Shown one piece after another: positions 1 through 10,326 of a stretch of 64,000 nt of DNA. The translations under genes were made by a program, and so were the position numbers. Source of the DNA: Volvariella volvacea V23 (taxonomy: Eukaryota > Basidiomycota > Agaricomycetes > Agaricales > Pluteaceae); the NCBI GenBank assembly GCA_000349905.1, contig KB722754.1, positions 280,356 through 344,355 of the forward strand. Reading direction: 5' to 3'. The stretch's first letter is position 1; each line of letters starts with the position of its first letter. The notes under the pieces are model-generated. The model saw only the letters and a list, made by a program, of their open reading frames with translations, made no database searches and was not told where the DNA came from.

Positions 1-894
1 GATTGTCCCTTTACCGATTTATGCACTTCTGCTTTACAATCAACGCTTATAGGCGAATCCAAGCAAATATACTTTTTGCACACCCCCTCCGTCATCGATC
101 ATTGACAGGCTTCTTTGGGGGTGACGAAAAGATAGTGATGCTAACTGTCAAGAGCCGAGTGACGCGGACGACTGGGTGTTAGCTCTCCTCGAAAGTTATC
201 AGGCAGCCTCGAGTAATTTCCCAAGCTACCCAGTACGTGCATTTTCCTTGGTATTGCAATGCAATGGCAGTTGCACTCTTGACAGAGGTAACCGGTGCTG
301 GTGACCTCGAATGGTGTCAGTCCGAGTCAGGGACGGGCGCGAAAGTAACGCCACAGTCACAATTGTCACGTCACATCATCCCCACCCTTCCTTCGCGTTC
401 AAGTTCACCCGCGTCCGCTCATGAGTACAAGGTGTCCTGAACTTCGGATGCTTTACCTATCGGACAAGTTTGACCCGTGAATTACGTGGTGCCTTTGGCT
501 GTTAGAGGTTCCCCTTGCTGCACGAGTCGAAATTGCCCAATTTTGGCTTCAGTTTCACCGATTCGTCTAGCTTACTGCGTACGACGTATTGTTGGACTCG
601 AGGCGTGCTTATATAAAGCGCGATTATTGTCAATCGACCACGAGACATCGGTACATATGATAACCCACTCCAAGACCGACTTCGTCGCCGTTCTCCACCC
701 ACTAGGATTCCTTGATGTGTGTGCTAGCTGACTCATAATCCTTAGAAATCCAGAAAACTCCATGGGAAAGAGGTAAATGAGGTGAGCATGGCGGTGTGGT
801 ATAAATACTAGGTATAGGGGTACCTCAGGTTGGCATTCCTTGATCACCCATCGCCTTACACACTCAGTTTCATAGACGCGATTGAAGAAACAAA
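1..894. other. Upstream region of first SDR gene; probable tail of a further SDR copy
   Basis: No gene can be supported here. Bases ~1-205 align with the spacer between the two SDR genes (~2380-2575): both contain a version of aatcaacgc, then a shared stretch around gtgatgctaactgtca, and a later tgttagctct / tgttgagctct segment. In the second place this sequence is the 3' flank of one SDR gene plus the promoter flank of the next. By inference the left edge is therefore the 3' flank of an SDR copy lying just outside the window. A TATA-like element lies near the gene at 800-807. Confidence 0.5.
800..807 (+). promoter_or_regulatory. TATA box of first SDR gene
   Basis: The string tataaata lies 88-95 bases before the ATG at 895, a usual distance for fungal genes with a TATA box. 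A second TATA-like string at 610-617 is farther upstream and less likely to be used. Confidence 0.45.
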
Positions 895-2242
895 ATGGCC
901 GAACAAGTACTTGAGGAATTGAGAGCTACCAATATCTTCGATCTCAGGGGGGTGGTTGCCGTTGTGACTGGTGGAGGCACGGTGAATTAACTTCATAAGT
1001 ACGCAGAGGGAGAATTGCTGACACAGTACACGAATATCATCAGGGAATTGGATTAATGATCAGTACAACGCTGATATCAAATGGCGCCAAAGTTTATATC
1101 ATCGGACCCAACCAGGCCGACTTGGATAGGTATGACTAGATGCGCATCCATTTGCTGTGTCTCTCCTGATGGCGAGGTAAATCAACTGTTAGGGTCGCAA
1201 ATGTTTATAACGAGGCTGCTGCCAAACGAGATTCAGACACTGGTGGAAGGATCTACGGAATTCAAGGCGATGTGCGACATAAGGTTCGTCTCTTACTTTC
1301 TCTTGCTCGAGCATCGAGCTGAATGTATGATTAGTCGGAAGCAATCCGTCTTGCAGAACTCATAGGCCAAAAAGAACCAAATGGAATAACAGTTCTCTTC
1401 AACAACGCCGGTATCCTCACAGGCCGTTTTGAGCGTCCTTCACCCTCTGCTGGTGCTCAGGAATTCCTGAAAAACCTCTTCGACCCTGTAACACAGGAGG
1501 ATTTCAATAATGTCTTCAATACTAATGCTGTTGGACCTTATTGGTTCAGCTTAGCTTTCCTACCCTTATTGGAAAAGTGGAAGAATGCACCAATACCGGC
1601 AGCGAAGAAGTTTGTACCCCAGATCGTAATGACTTCGAGTATGAATGGCTGGACGAAGGTGAGTCCCGGAGGATGTCCATGAATATATGCGCATTAAAAT
1701 CCGTATTTTATAGGATGCGGCAACGGGTGGTCCTTCATTCCCTTATCTGTTTTCCAAGAGTGCAATTGGGCATGCAACGTCCTCGCTTGCACATGAATTG
1801 CTTCCCCTTGGCATTCGAGTGAACGGTATCGCTCCAGGTCAGTTCCCTTCTGAGTAACACAGGGTCTCCCTCTCACCGCACATGGTCTACAGGATTATTC
1901 ATTACGGAGGTGAGAACGAACCATGATCATCTCACCCACCACTAAGGTTGCTTCTCATAGATGTCTGCTCCCGGTACAGCAGATGCATTAGGCCGAAGTC
2001 ATCTCCCCTCAACTAAGCATTTTGGATTTGAAGTGCCAACTATACCGTCTGGTTCTCCTCGCGACATGGGGACGCTCGCCTTATTCTTGGTGGCGAATTG
2101 GTTTGTGAATGGCGAGACGGTTTTGATTGACGGAGGAGTAAGTCATGTCTCTGCACTGCGGGGGTGCAAACTCTTTGAATTAATGACCGATACCCTATCC
2201 CATTTATTCTAGACGCTACTTGTCCATCCTTCTTCATTCTGA
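895..2242 (+). CDS. Short-chain dehydrogenase/reductase, tandem copy 1
   Basis: Classical SDR, an NAD(P)-dependent oxidoreductase with Rossmann fold; substrate unknown. Eight exons give 311 residues: 895-981, 1044-1129, 1193-1283, 1335-1658, 1714-1837, 1893-1909, 1961-2137 and 2213-2242, all joined by GT-AG introns and in frame. The cofactor motif TGGGTGIG is split by intron 1. NNAG follows in exon 4. The catalytic Ser lies in MTSSMNGW and the YxxxK pair is YLFSK, followed by RVNGIAPG. The C-terminus FVNGETVLIDGG is the usual SDR end. Exon 6 is a 17-nt microexon coding GLFITE. The neighbour at 2820 is a close paralogue in the same direction, with the same exon pattern, so the pair arose by tandem duplication. 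An Old Yellow Enzyme gene converges on the pair. The family call is firm; the substrate is not known. Confidence 0.88.
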
Positions 2243-2819
2243 GGGCGAAAGCCGGATTTCGCCGCGGCCGTGTCGACGACGCGTACCCCAGGAGGCAAGG
2301 AAGGAGCGGGCACACAGAAACACTGGCCAATCGATAAGTGACCCACTCGTTGCTTCACCCATTTCTGCTTTGCCGTATATTCGTTTTGTCATCTTCTGTA
2401 TCATAATCAACGCCTGTTCACAAATCTACGCACCTTGATTTTGCCTAATGAACCCACCTTTCCCCTTGGTTAGTCATGGACAAGCTTCTTCGAGGGTGAT
2501 GAAAGGACGAAGGGAGTGATGCTAACTGTCAGGTGCTCGACGGCAATTGGATGTTGAGCTCTACTCGGGTTACATTTTTGTGCCTAACCCACTCTATAGC
2601 GAACCCACGTGAGAAAGGGTGATGTCACTGGCACGCAAATAGGCAGAGCACTGATTAAGCCTCTCGTTAAAGGACTCGTATATTAACAGTTCGTCAACGA
2701 TGCAAAACGCCAGATAACCTCCAGTTTCGCACTACTGCTGTAAGTCGTCTACTATTGCTCTACAACGCATTGAACGAACCCCCTAGTAGCTCACATATTT
2801 CTTCACTTCAACACGCGCC
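2243..2819. other. Spacer between SDR copies, duplicated promoter region
   Basis: No gene is seen. The segment ~2380-2575 resembles bases ~1-205, so the tandem duplication unit includes the upstream flank as well as the gene. A weak TATA-like string (tatattaa) lies near 2680, about 140 bases before the next ATG. Confidence 0.5.
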
Positions 2820-4282
2820 ATGGCAGAACACGCACTTACACTCAGTGCTAGCAGTATTTTTGACCTCCGCGGCGTGGTTGCTGTTGTAACTGGGGGAGGC
2901 ACAGTAAGTGGTTTACGTTTGATCCTAGACTACGACAGCCCATCTGAGCATGGAACCATTTAACTTTGCTAGGGCATTGGATTGATGATCAGCACGACTT
3001 TAATGTCAAATGGAGCCAAAGTATATATCGTTGGTCCTCCAGGCAGCCTTGCGGAATTCGAGAGGTAGGGTTATTCTCTACCGCGATGTGATGTCACATC
3101 ACTGAACTTCGCGTTGCTTTTATCGACCGGAACTATGCCAGGGTTGCAAAGCTATACAACGAAGCTGCAGGGAAGAGGACAAATGATTTGGGTGGAAGGC
3201 TGCACGCACTGGAAGCGGATGTACGGCGCAAGGTTCGTATGCCTAGTAATCTTGTCACTATATGCACTCACCCAAATCATTGTTTCTCTACTACGCCCCA
3301 TATATGCGTAATTCTATTCACTTTATATTTATAGTCAGAAGCACGGCGGCTTGCAGGTGTCATAGAAGAACTCGAACCCAACGGCATCACAACCCTCTTC
3401 AACAACGCTGGTATCGCTTCCGGACACTTCAAACGCCCTTCAAACGCCCTCACACCTTCACCGGATGTCACCGCACAAGATTATGTGCGGGAGATGTTTG
3501 ACCCCGTCTCAGAGGAGGATTTCGGGAACGTTTATCACACGAATGCGGTCGGACCGTATTGGTTTAGCCTGGCATTTTTGCCATTGTTGGAGAAGTGGAA
3601 GAAGGCCCCGACACTGGCTGCGAGGAGGTTTGTGCCACAGATTATCATGACCTCGAGTATGAATGGGTGGTCCAAGGTATGTTGAACGCTGTGTGTCATC
3701 TTGGTGTTAGAGAGCAAACTCGATTTTCCCTTCCTCGTTTAGGATGCTGCGACGTGTGGTTTTTCGTTCCCATACATGTTCTCGAAGAGTGCAATTGGAC
3801 ATGCAACGGCCTCTTTTGCCCATGAACTCATTCCACTTGGAATTCGAGTGAATGGCATCGCTCCAGGTCTGCTCCTCCAGCTACTATTTCTCTCATCCCT
3901 ATACTTATATCTCTGCAGGGTTGTTCATTACGCAGGTATGGACTTCGCCTTAATTCAACCCTGTCCATGTTCTCACATTCGATTGTCATCTTTCACAAAG
4001 ATGTCATCTCCAGGGTCAACAGACGAACTAGGAAGAGGTCATCTACATCTACCAGAAGGCGCGACACACTCGAGCTCGTTCACAGTGCCTACCGGCCAAA
4101 CTGGTTCAGCCCGCGATATGGGTACTCTTGCATTGTTCTTGGTGGCAAACTGGTTTGTCAACGGCGAGACGGTGTTGATTGACGGTGGCGTAAGTTTTCA
4201 TCGCTATGTGCAGATTCTCATTTAGACGATCTTGCTCACATTGATTTTGCAGACTATGCTGGTCCATCCATCCTCGTATTGA
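2820..4282 (+). CDS. Short-chain dehydrogenase/reductase, tandem copy 2
   Basis: Paralogue of the SDR at 895. I could follow it from the ATG at 2820 (MAEHALTLSASSIFDLRG) to the stop at 4280-4282 through eight exons with GT-AG introns and no frame break. It keeps TGGGTGIG across intron 1, NNAG, MTSSMNGW with the catalytic Ser, FPYMFSK with the YxxxK pair, RVNGIAPG, and the end FVNGETVLIDGG. The 17-nt microexon (3919-3935, GLFITQ) is kept. Compared with copy 1 it has a few extra residues after the NNAG segment and in the region before the last long exon (a HLHLPEG stretch), near the substrate-lid part of the SDR fold, so the two copies may differ in substrate. Its 3' end lies about 250 bases from the end of the convergent flavin oxidoreductase gene. 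Function beyond oxidoreductase is unknown. Confidence 0.88.
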
Positions 4283-4529
4283 GCGGTTCCGCTGAGAAAT
4301 ATATCTTTGTTCATTAGATTATTGCATCTATAACACTTTCGACGTCCTAATTGTATCATCAAACTTATGCGCACGTTGATAGTTGCAAGTCTGTCTTATT
4401 CGAGTCTCGATCAATGCGGTGACTTGGAAGTCCACGCTTCTGACTTGTACATTAACGCACCAAAGGTATTCCAAGAGGACGAGACTGTACATATTATCCA
4501 GGTTTAGAGCATAGAAGCCATTGCGCCTA

Positions 4530-6488
4530 CTAATCTATCACCGCAGACGTACTACGCCCAACGTACATCGCGACGCATGTCCCCACAGCCAAAAACACCA
4601 CTCTCCAATGTGAACACGCAAGACCAGCAATTCGGGTACCATCTCCAGGAGCAACCCACAACCAAAAACGCACGATCGCCATCAAACTGCCCATACCATA
4701 ATCAGGCATTGGTATAACCATCTTCTCGGTCTCAATTTCGGCTTCGAACGACTTCCGAGATGCATACTCCGCTGCCAACCTACGCATATGGACATTGTAC
4801 CACGTCATCTCGACTCCAGCGCCGACGAGCGGTATCTTCGGCAGCAAGTCAAAAAGCTTCTTTATGGCAAAGGAAGGAAGGTTATGGGGCTGATAAGGCT
4901 CAAACTGTGGTTCGGGTCTAAAGGGCTCGTCCAAGCGCGAGAGATGGGTATCTTCTTTCCTTGTATCGGGGGTGACGCCATGTGCTTCGAGTCTAGCTTT
5001 AAGTAGTAATGGTAGATCAGGCGATAGGACGGAAGGTCTGCCCATGCCGAGTAGGTGTGTGTGGTTCTGGGATAGGGCTGAGAGGAGTATTGAAGGTGTT
5101 CGGAGACCGCCGGTCAGAAGTATTAGTGGGGGACCACGACCATGAGAAGGGGCGAGGTCGGGGCTTATAGAATGCGATGATGGTGATGGAACCAGTGATG
5201 GCGGGAGTGCTTGGGAAGTGTTTGAGGGGTGGAGGGTTTGTAGTGCGAGTTTGGAAAAACGGGAGAAGAGAGCTTGTCGGGTTGATTTTGTGTGCGTCAT
5301 GAAATCTAGAGATAGGAAGTTGGGAAGCGCCGATGTTAAATAGACTTTTATCCTCCGAGGGGCTAGAGGACAGCACTCACCAGGTCGTTCGTAATCGCCA
5401 CCACTGATTTCAATGAAGTCTACAACTCCCCACGTTGAGATTTCCCTGAGATGTCCGATAGCTTCTGCTTCTGCTACTGCCGACGACTCGGCCCCTTGAA
5501 CATAATCACCAGCATTGAACTTGATTCCGAGGACGAATTTAGATGGGACTTTTTCTCTGATGGAAATGCAAATTCGATGGAGCAGTCGGAGGGCATTTGT
5601 ACCGGAACAGGAGTAGTCATCTGTTCTGTGGTTGGTCTAAGTAAAGGAAATTGTAAGCTAACACGGGATACGTCATGAAGCGAAAAAACGAACCTTTGGT
5701 GAGATGAATTGAGCGAGTAGGTCTGTCAAAGTTCCTAGCATTGAGTACATTCATTAGTCGAGAAAATACGGCTAAAGATCCAACTCACATCCATGAGCCG
5801 CATGCAGTTCGACGCCGTCAAACCCAGACTCGTAAGCGACCATAGCGCCTCTAACAAACTGCTCTACTACTTCATTAATGTCTTCCTTCGTCATTGCTCG
5901 GGGCTTTGGGAATGCAAGATCAAAAACAATTCGAGAAGCCAGAGTTGCGTCCTTTGGTTGCATATGGACCGCACTTGGAGCTAAGGGTGGCTCGAATAGA
6001 TAACGACCGCCGAGAACGATGGACGACTGTCTTCCTGCGTGGCTGAGTTGCATTATGGCCAGTGTTGGGTGGCGAGGATAAGTGGTACATGCTCCGGAGT
6101 GCTGTTCAGCTGTAGTTTGCGAGTTGTGGATGCATCGTGCTAAGTGACGAAATGGTGCGAGAGTCTCCTCCGTGAGGGTTTTGGGTACGACCATGTCACG
6201 GCCGAGAGTGAGATGTGTGGAAGAAACTTGTACGTTTCCAGTAATGACCATAGCCCAGTCGTAGTTTGCCCATGTAGAATACAGATTGTAATGGTGCTGG
6301 TTAGGTGGGCCGCCGCCGAACGAGGCAAAGTGTTCGTACATGGCAACCTAAGCGTTTTCAGTTCTAAAGATGTAGGTGCATTCAGGTAAAATTCAAAGCA
6401 CCTTGACCAACCTGTTTCTGAGAATACGTCCGCATGGTAGTGGGATGCTCGTGAATGGGTCCGGGGAGTTTTGATGAGACGACGACAT
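4530..6488 (-). CDS. Old Yellow Enzyme-type NADH:flavin oxidoreductase
   Basis: FMN-dependent TIM-barrel ene-reductase of the NADH:flavin oxidoreductase/NADH oxidase family; reduces activated C=C bonds, natural substrate unknown. Start ATG at 6486-6488 (MSSSHQNSPDP). Exons 6488-6402, 6347-5789, 5722-5694 (29-nt microexon coding YLLAQFISPK), then a segment from ~5638 that ends at GGDYERP near 5391, then from ~5306 to the stop. Family marks in order: LPCGRILRNRLVKVAMYEH, GNVQV, QLSHAGRQ, the active-site-region HAAHGYLLAQF, an (N)HRTDDYG-like stretch altered to NHRTDDYSCSG, and FIEISGGDYE. The C-terminus has a hydrophobic stretch (VVFLAVGTCVAMYVG) right before the end, a possible membrane anchor. 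The gene converges on the tandem SDRs. Family call firm. Confidence 0.85.
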
Positions 6489-7356
6489 GCTCAAGGCAAG
6501 ACCAGCCAAATTCAACAACCGCAAATACGCTCCCACGACGACGAACGTTCTTCGACTCCCTCGACTTCCCCGCTACCCGCTCACATTGACCTCGGTCGAA
6601 ACAAATGGAGCAACCATCAGAGCCTGCGACAAACGTTTGTTTGATGAATTGTGGCAGTCGGCTCTGCTCGAGCACCTCCGGCCTTCAATGCAAAAAAACC
6701 CACAGATTTAGTACCCCGAATGTAGGCACCATCCAGGATGCTTAGCATCCAATTTGGCACTGTAACTAAGCCTTAGCCTTTGATGGGGTACGTACCAAGG
6801 ATCATGGGAATCTGGGAGCCCGAGCATATCCGTTGACGTCGTACCATATCCACCAGGGCCTGTCTTGTGATCCTCAACGCTGATGGCTAACGCGCCCAAA
6901 ATCCCTGGCCAAATGGCTTCCTCGACTCCTTGACAGGCATCTTATGCTACCAGTATGGAAGAATTACCGGACGATAAGCAACATCAAGCGCTCTCGGGGC
7001 AAAGCAGATCCTTCTTCAACCATCACCGGATCAATTCATAAACATAGCTCAGGCCTTCAACTGAAAAACCCACAATCTACCCATGCAGCCCTCATGCGTC
7101 GTACCTTCACTTGATGGTTCCTTTCCACTATCGAATTTTGTTTGGCACATGTTTATCTCCAATGTGGTTCACTGGTCTTGGCAAGAAGATTGCGAGAGAC
7201 GAACAGCATGCTTCTGATCAATATTACCATTCTACCGACCAATGCCAGCCCCAATCTTCAGTTCATATAAATATCTCGGCTGGCTAGACGTTGCGACAGG
7301 TCCCCTCTGTTCCTTGTCATCTTCGCCACCGATTCACAAGTTGAGGCCCCAGTAAA
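6489..7356. other. Spacer with an orphan coding-like segment on the minus strand
   Basis: Between the flavin oxidoreductase and the 5'-nucleotidase. On the minus strand about 6785-6950 reads as an open frame (GILGALAISVEDHKTGPGG, then TDMLGLPDSHDPW) that looks like real protein but has no plausible start or partner exons; it may be a gene remnant. A diverged direct repeat (ggccttcaa, then aaaaacccaca) occurs near 6680 and 7050. No intact gene is supported. Confidence 0.3.
7266..7273 (+). promoter_or_regulatory. TATA box of 5'-nucleotidase-like gene
   Basis: The string tataaata lies 84-91 bases before the ATG at 7357, with a pyrimidine-rich leader between them. Confidence 0.5.
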
Positions 7357-9111
7357 ATGCGAGTCCTCGTCCCTTCTTTAATATCTCTTGCTGCCCTGGG
7401 TGCAACTGGGGTAAGCGCGAACCCCGATCCCAAGGTCGATTATCTGGTATCTCGGGATACCCAACACGACAAACGTGGACTATTGAGTGGATTGTTCGAC
7501 CATCTCTTCCCTAAAACCTACAATATCTCTTTCTACCATGTCAACGATGTCCACGCGTGAGTATGGTCTTCTCCGTCTACTAAACTGAGGCTAACCGGAT
7601 AAATGCACCTCAGCCACTTGGACGAGTTCAGAAGCAGCGGGTCGTCCTGCACCGACCCAACTCGCGGTTGCGTCGGTGGTTACTCTCGCATCAAATCTGT
7701 TGTTTCCAAAGGACGTCGGCTTCACAAGAACTCCCTCTTCCTCAACGCCGGTGACGAATTCCAGGGCACACTCTTCCACAGCCTCTATAGGGGCTACGCT
7801 TCGGCTCAAATCCTCAACCAACTCGATTTCGACGCAATGACGCTTGGAAACCACGAATTTGACGAAGGAGACGATGTCCTCGCCAATTTCATCCAAAACC
7901 TCACCTTCCCTGTCATTGCTAGCAACATCGAGACCAACAACAGAAAGTTGGCAAAGGGCTTGATAAAGTATAAGCTTTTCCCTCAGCACTCCTTGGGTAT
8001 CGTCGCTGTTACCACCGATACCACTCCAGATATTTCCAATCCTGGTCCCGGAACAACCTTCACCCCACCGGTTCAAGCTGTCCAAGAAACCGTTAACTAC
8101 ATCAAAAGGAAATTCCCCTACATTAAACGCCTCGTTGCCCTCACTCACATCGGGTACGACCAAGATATCCTCCTCGCTCGTCAGACTCGTGGCGTCAATC
8201 TCATCATCGGGGGTCACTCCCACACCCTTCTCGGTTCTATGGCCGGTGCTCTAGGCCCCTACCCAACGATCGAGAAGAACTTGGACAACGAAGAAGTCTT
8301 CGTCGTAACCTCTTATCGCTGGGGTGAATACCTCGGATACATTGACATCGCCTACGACCGACTATCCGGTAAAATTGTAGGATACACCGGAGCACCCATC
8401 CACCTCACCAACACCACTGCTCAAGACGCTAAGCTCCAGAAGCAAGTCGATAAGCTAGCTGAGCCTTTCGGAGAATTCGCCGGTCGCGTGCTCGGTGTTA
8501 CACTGCAAACCCTCGTTCAGTCCACTTGCCAGACTCAGGAGTGTACCTTGGGAGATTTCACGGCCGACGCGATATTGGCGTATCGCACTGATGCCGGTGC
8601 TGCCGTCGATTTGGCCATCATGAACGCTGGTGGTATCCGAGCTGAGATTGATCCTGGTAACATTACCCTCCAAACCGCTTTGGAGGTTTTCCCTTTCGGC
8701 AACACCGTCGTTGAGTTGACATTCACTGGTGCCGACTTATGGAAGATCCTCGAAGGTACTATTTCCCGCGTCTCGGTATTCAACGGCCGTCCCGTCACCT
8801 CTGGCGCTCAGTGGTCGTCCACCCTCCGCCTCACCTACAACCCCAACAATGAGGTCGGCCGACGAGTCATCAGCATCGAAATTGGAGGGGAGCCCTTGGA
8901 TCCTGCGAGAGAGTACAGAGTTGCGACGATTGACTTCTTGGCCGGTGGTGGTGACAACTTCTGGGAGCCAGGAATGGGAGGGCCGTATGTTGCTTTGAGA
9001 GGGTTGGATGATGTTTGGGCCGAGCAGGTTGGGTTGAAGAGTCCGTTGAATGTGGAGTTGGATGGAAGGTATAGCGTTACTCAAGAGACTGTGCCCGAGT
9101 ACCAGTACTAA
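7357..9111 (+). CDS. Secreted 5'-nucleotidase / 2',3'-cyclic phosphodiesterase-like metallophosphoesterase
   Basis: Two exons, 7357-7556 and 7614-9111, joined by a 57-nt intron, give 565 residues. The N-terminus (MRVLVPSLISLAALGATGVSA) is a clear signal peptide, so the enzyme should be secreted or cell-surface. The dinuclear-metal motifs of the calcineurin-like family are all present: DVHAHLDE (DxH), NAGDEFQGT (GDxxxG), GNHEFDEG (GNHE), a THIGYDQD His, and GGHSHT (GHxH). The second half is the 5'-nucleotidase C-terminal domain that binds the nucleotide, with NAGGIRAEIDPG and FPFGNTVVELTFTG, and FLAGGGDNF near the end. The likely role is dephosphorylation of extracellular nucleotides for phosphate and nucleoside salvage. 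There is no C-terminal hydrophobic GPI signal. Both strands are otherwise empty of competing genes. Confidence 0.9.
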
Positions 9112-10326
9112 ATGTCGGTATTGGGTCCTCATCTGAGGGGGTATGGGTATTGGTGCCGTGAATGGGAGAGCTAGATGTGTGCGGTGTAAGAGGTAATTAG
9201 ATGTGCCTTGCCAACACTCCCATTAACGTTCAACACCCACAAAAGTCTCACTCGTTCTCCTTCTCGTTCCTTATGTATGTTTAATTTCAAGTAGTCTATT
9301 TAAACTCGTATTTATATCTATCAGCACTCAACCCTACATTCAACCAAAAGCGACTTGGGCAGACCGCACATCAATTTATTGTCATTTGAATACTACAGGA
9401 GAACGAGCGCTACTACTCCATCTGAGTTCATGTTGTTGGTTGATGGATGGAGTCGAAATTTGCTATGGCAAGCCGATGCAGGAGACAATAGAGCAGACAC
9501 TGGTCGAGCAGCTTCAGGGAATTGGTGGTGAGTTTTCTGGTCGTACTGACGGGGAACGCTTGAGTATAATATAACCGTATCGAGGCCCGAGTTTGGTTCT
9601 CCCTTACACAGTTGTGGTATTGATTTGTGGTATCAGTAATGCTTGAATTCTATACGATTCTACCTAAACTTNNNNNNNNNNNNNNNNNNNNNNNNNNNNN
9701 NNNNNNNNNNNNNNNNNNNNNNNNNNNNNNNNNNNNNNNNNNNNNNNNNNNNNNNNNNNNNNNNNNNNNNNGCTATGATTTAAATATACTACCACCTGTG
9801 TTGTCGATTAGGACTTCTCTCGCCGCAGTACATTGCAGTCAAGTGGTTGTCGCTGGCCACAAATTTTCAGCTATTAATGATGGTTACGATTGTGCGACAG
9901 AATCTCCAGGGATTGTTCATTCGGCTTCTCGGGGCCATGATGCCCCACTCTCCCTCTACCATGCCAAATTATTATGAAATATATGCTAACTGACAACCAA
10001 ACTAAACTCATGTGAAAGCAAGCACCGACTAGCCCCCCACAGGTTGTGGACGCAGACAAAGACATGGAGCCCCAGTCCCGTTGGTAATGATGTTGCCGAC
10101 ATCTCATGTTGATAAGCGCATCCTAATTAGCATACTATGTACCCACTATAGCCTTTTTAGAGCAACTCTGTTAGGTGCATTGTTGTCTTCGCCAGTCAAG
10201 AGATTACCTCCAATTAGCCTTTCGCTTTGTACACCCTCAAAGTGCAGAGACTACTATCGGGTACAGACCTACTATTACATTGACAATGCAAAATGTCTAA
10301 ACGAACCATTTCAACCAAAACGGCCT
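9112..10326. other. Intergenic region with assembly gap
   Basis: 3' flank of the 5'-nucleotidase gene and 3' flank of the minus-strand F-box-like gene. It holds the run of 100 N. I see no coding region. Sequence on either side of the gap may not be contiguous at the stated distance. Confidence 0.6.
9672..9771. other. Assembly gap (100 N)
   Basis: Exactly 100 N, the conventional placeholder for a scaffold gap of unknown size. Confidence 0.98.

Noticed and set aside
6600..7090. Diverged direct repeat (ggccttcaa, then aaaaacccaca) at ~6680 and ~7050
   Set aside because: Matches only over a short core; not enough to call a mobile element or a duplicated gene.
7591..8223. 210-codon minus-strand frame opposite the 5'-nucleotidase
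   Set aside because: Shadow of a highly biased coding exon; the plus strand holds all catalytic motifs.
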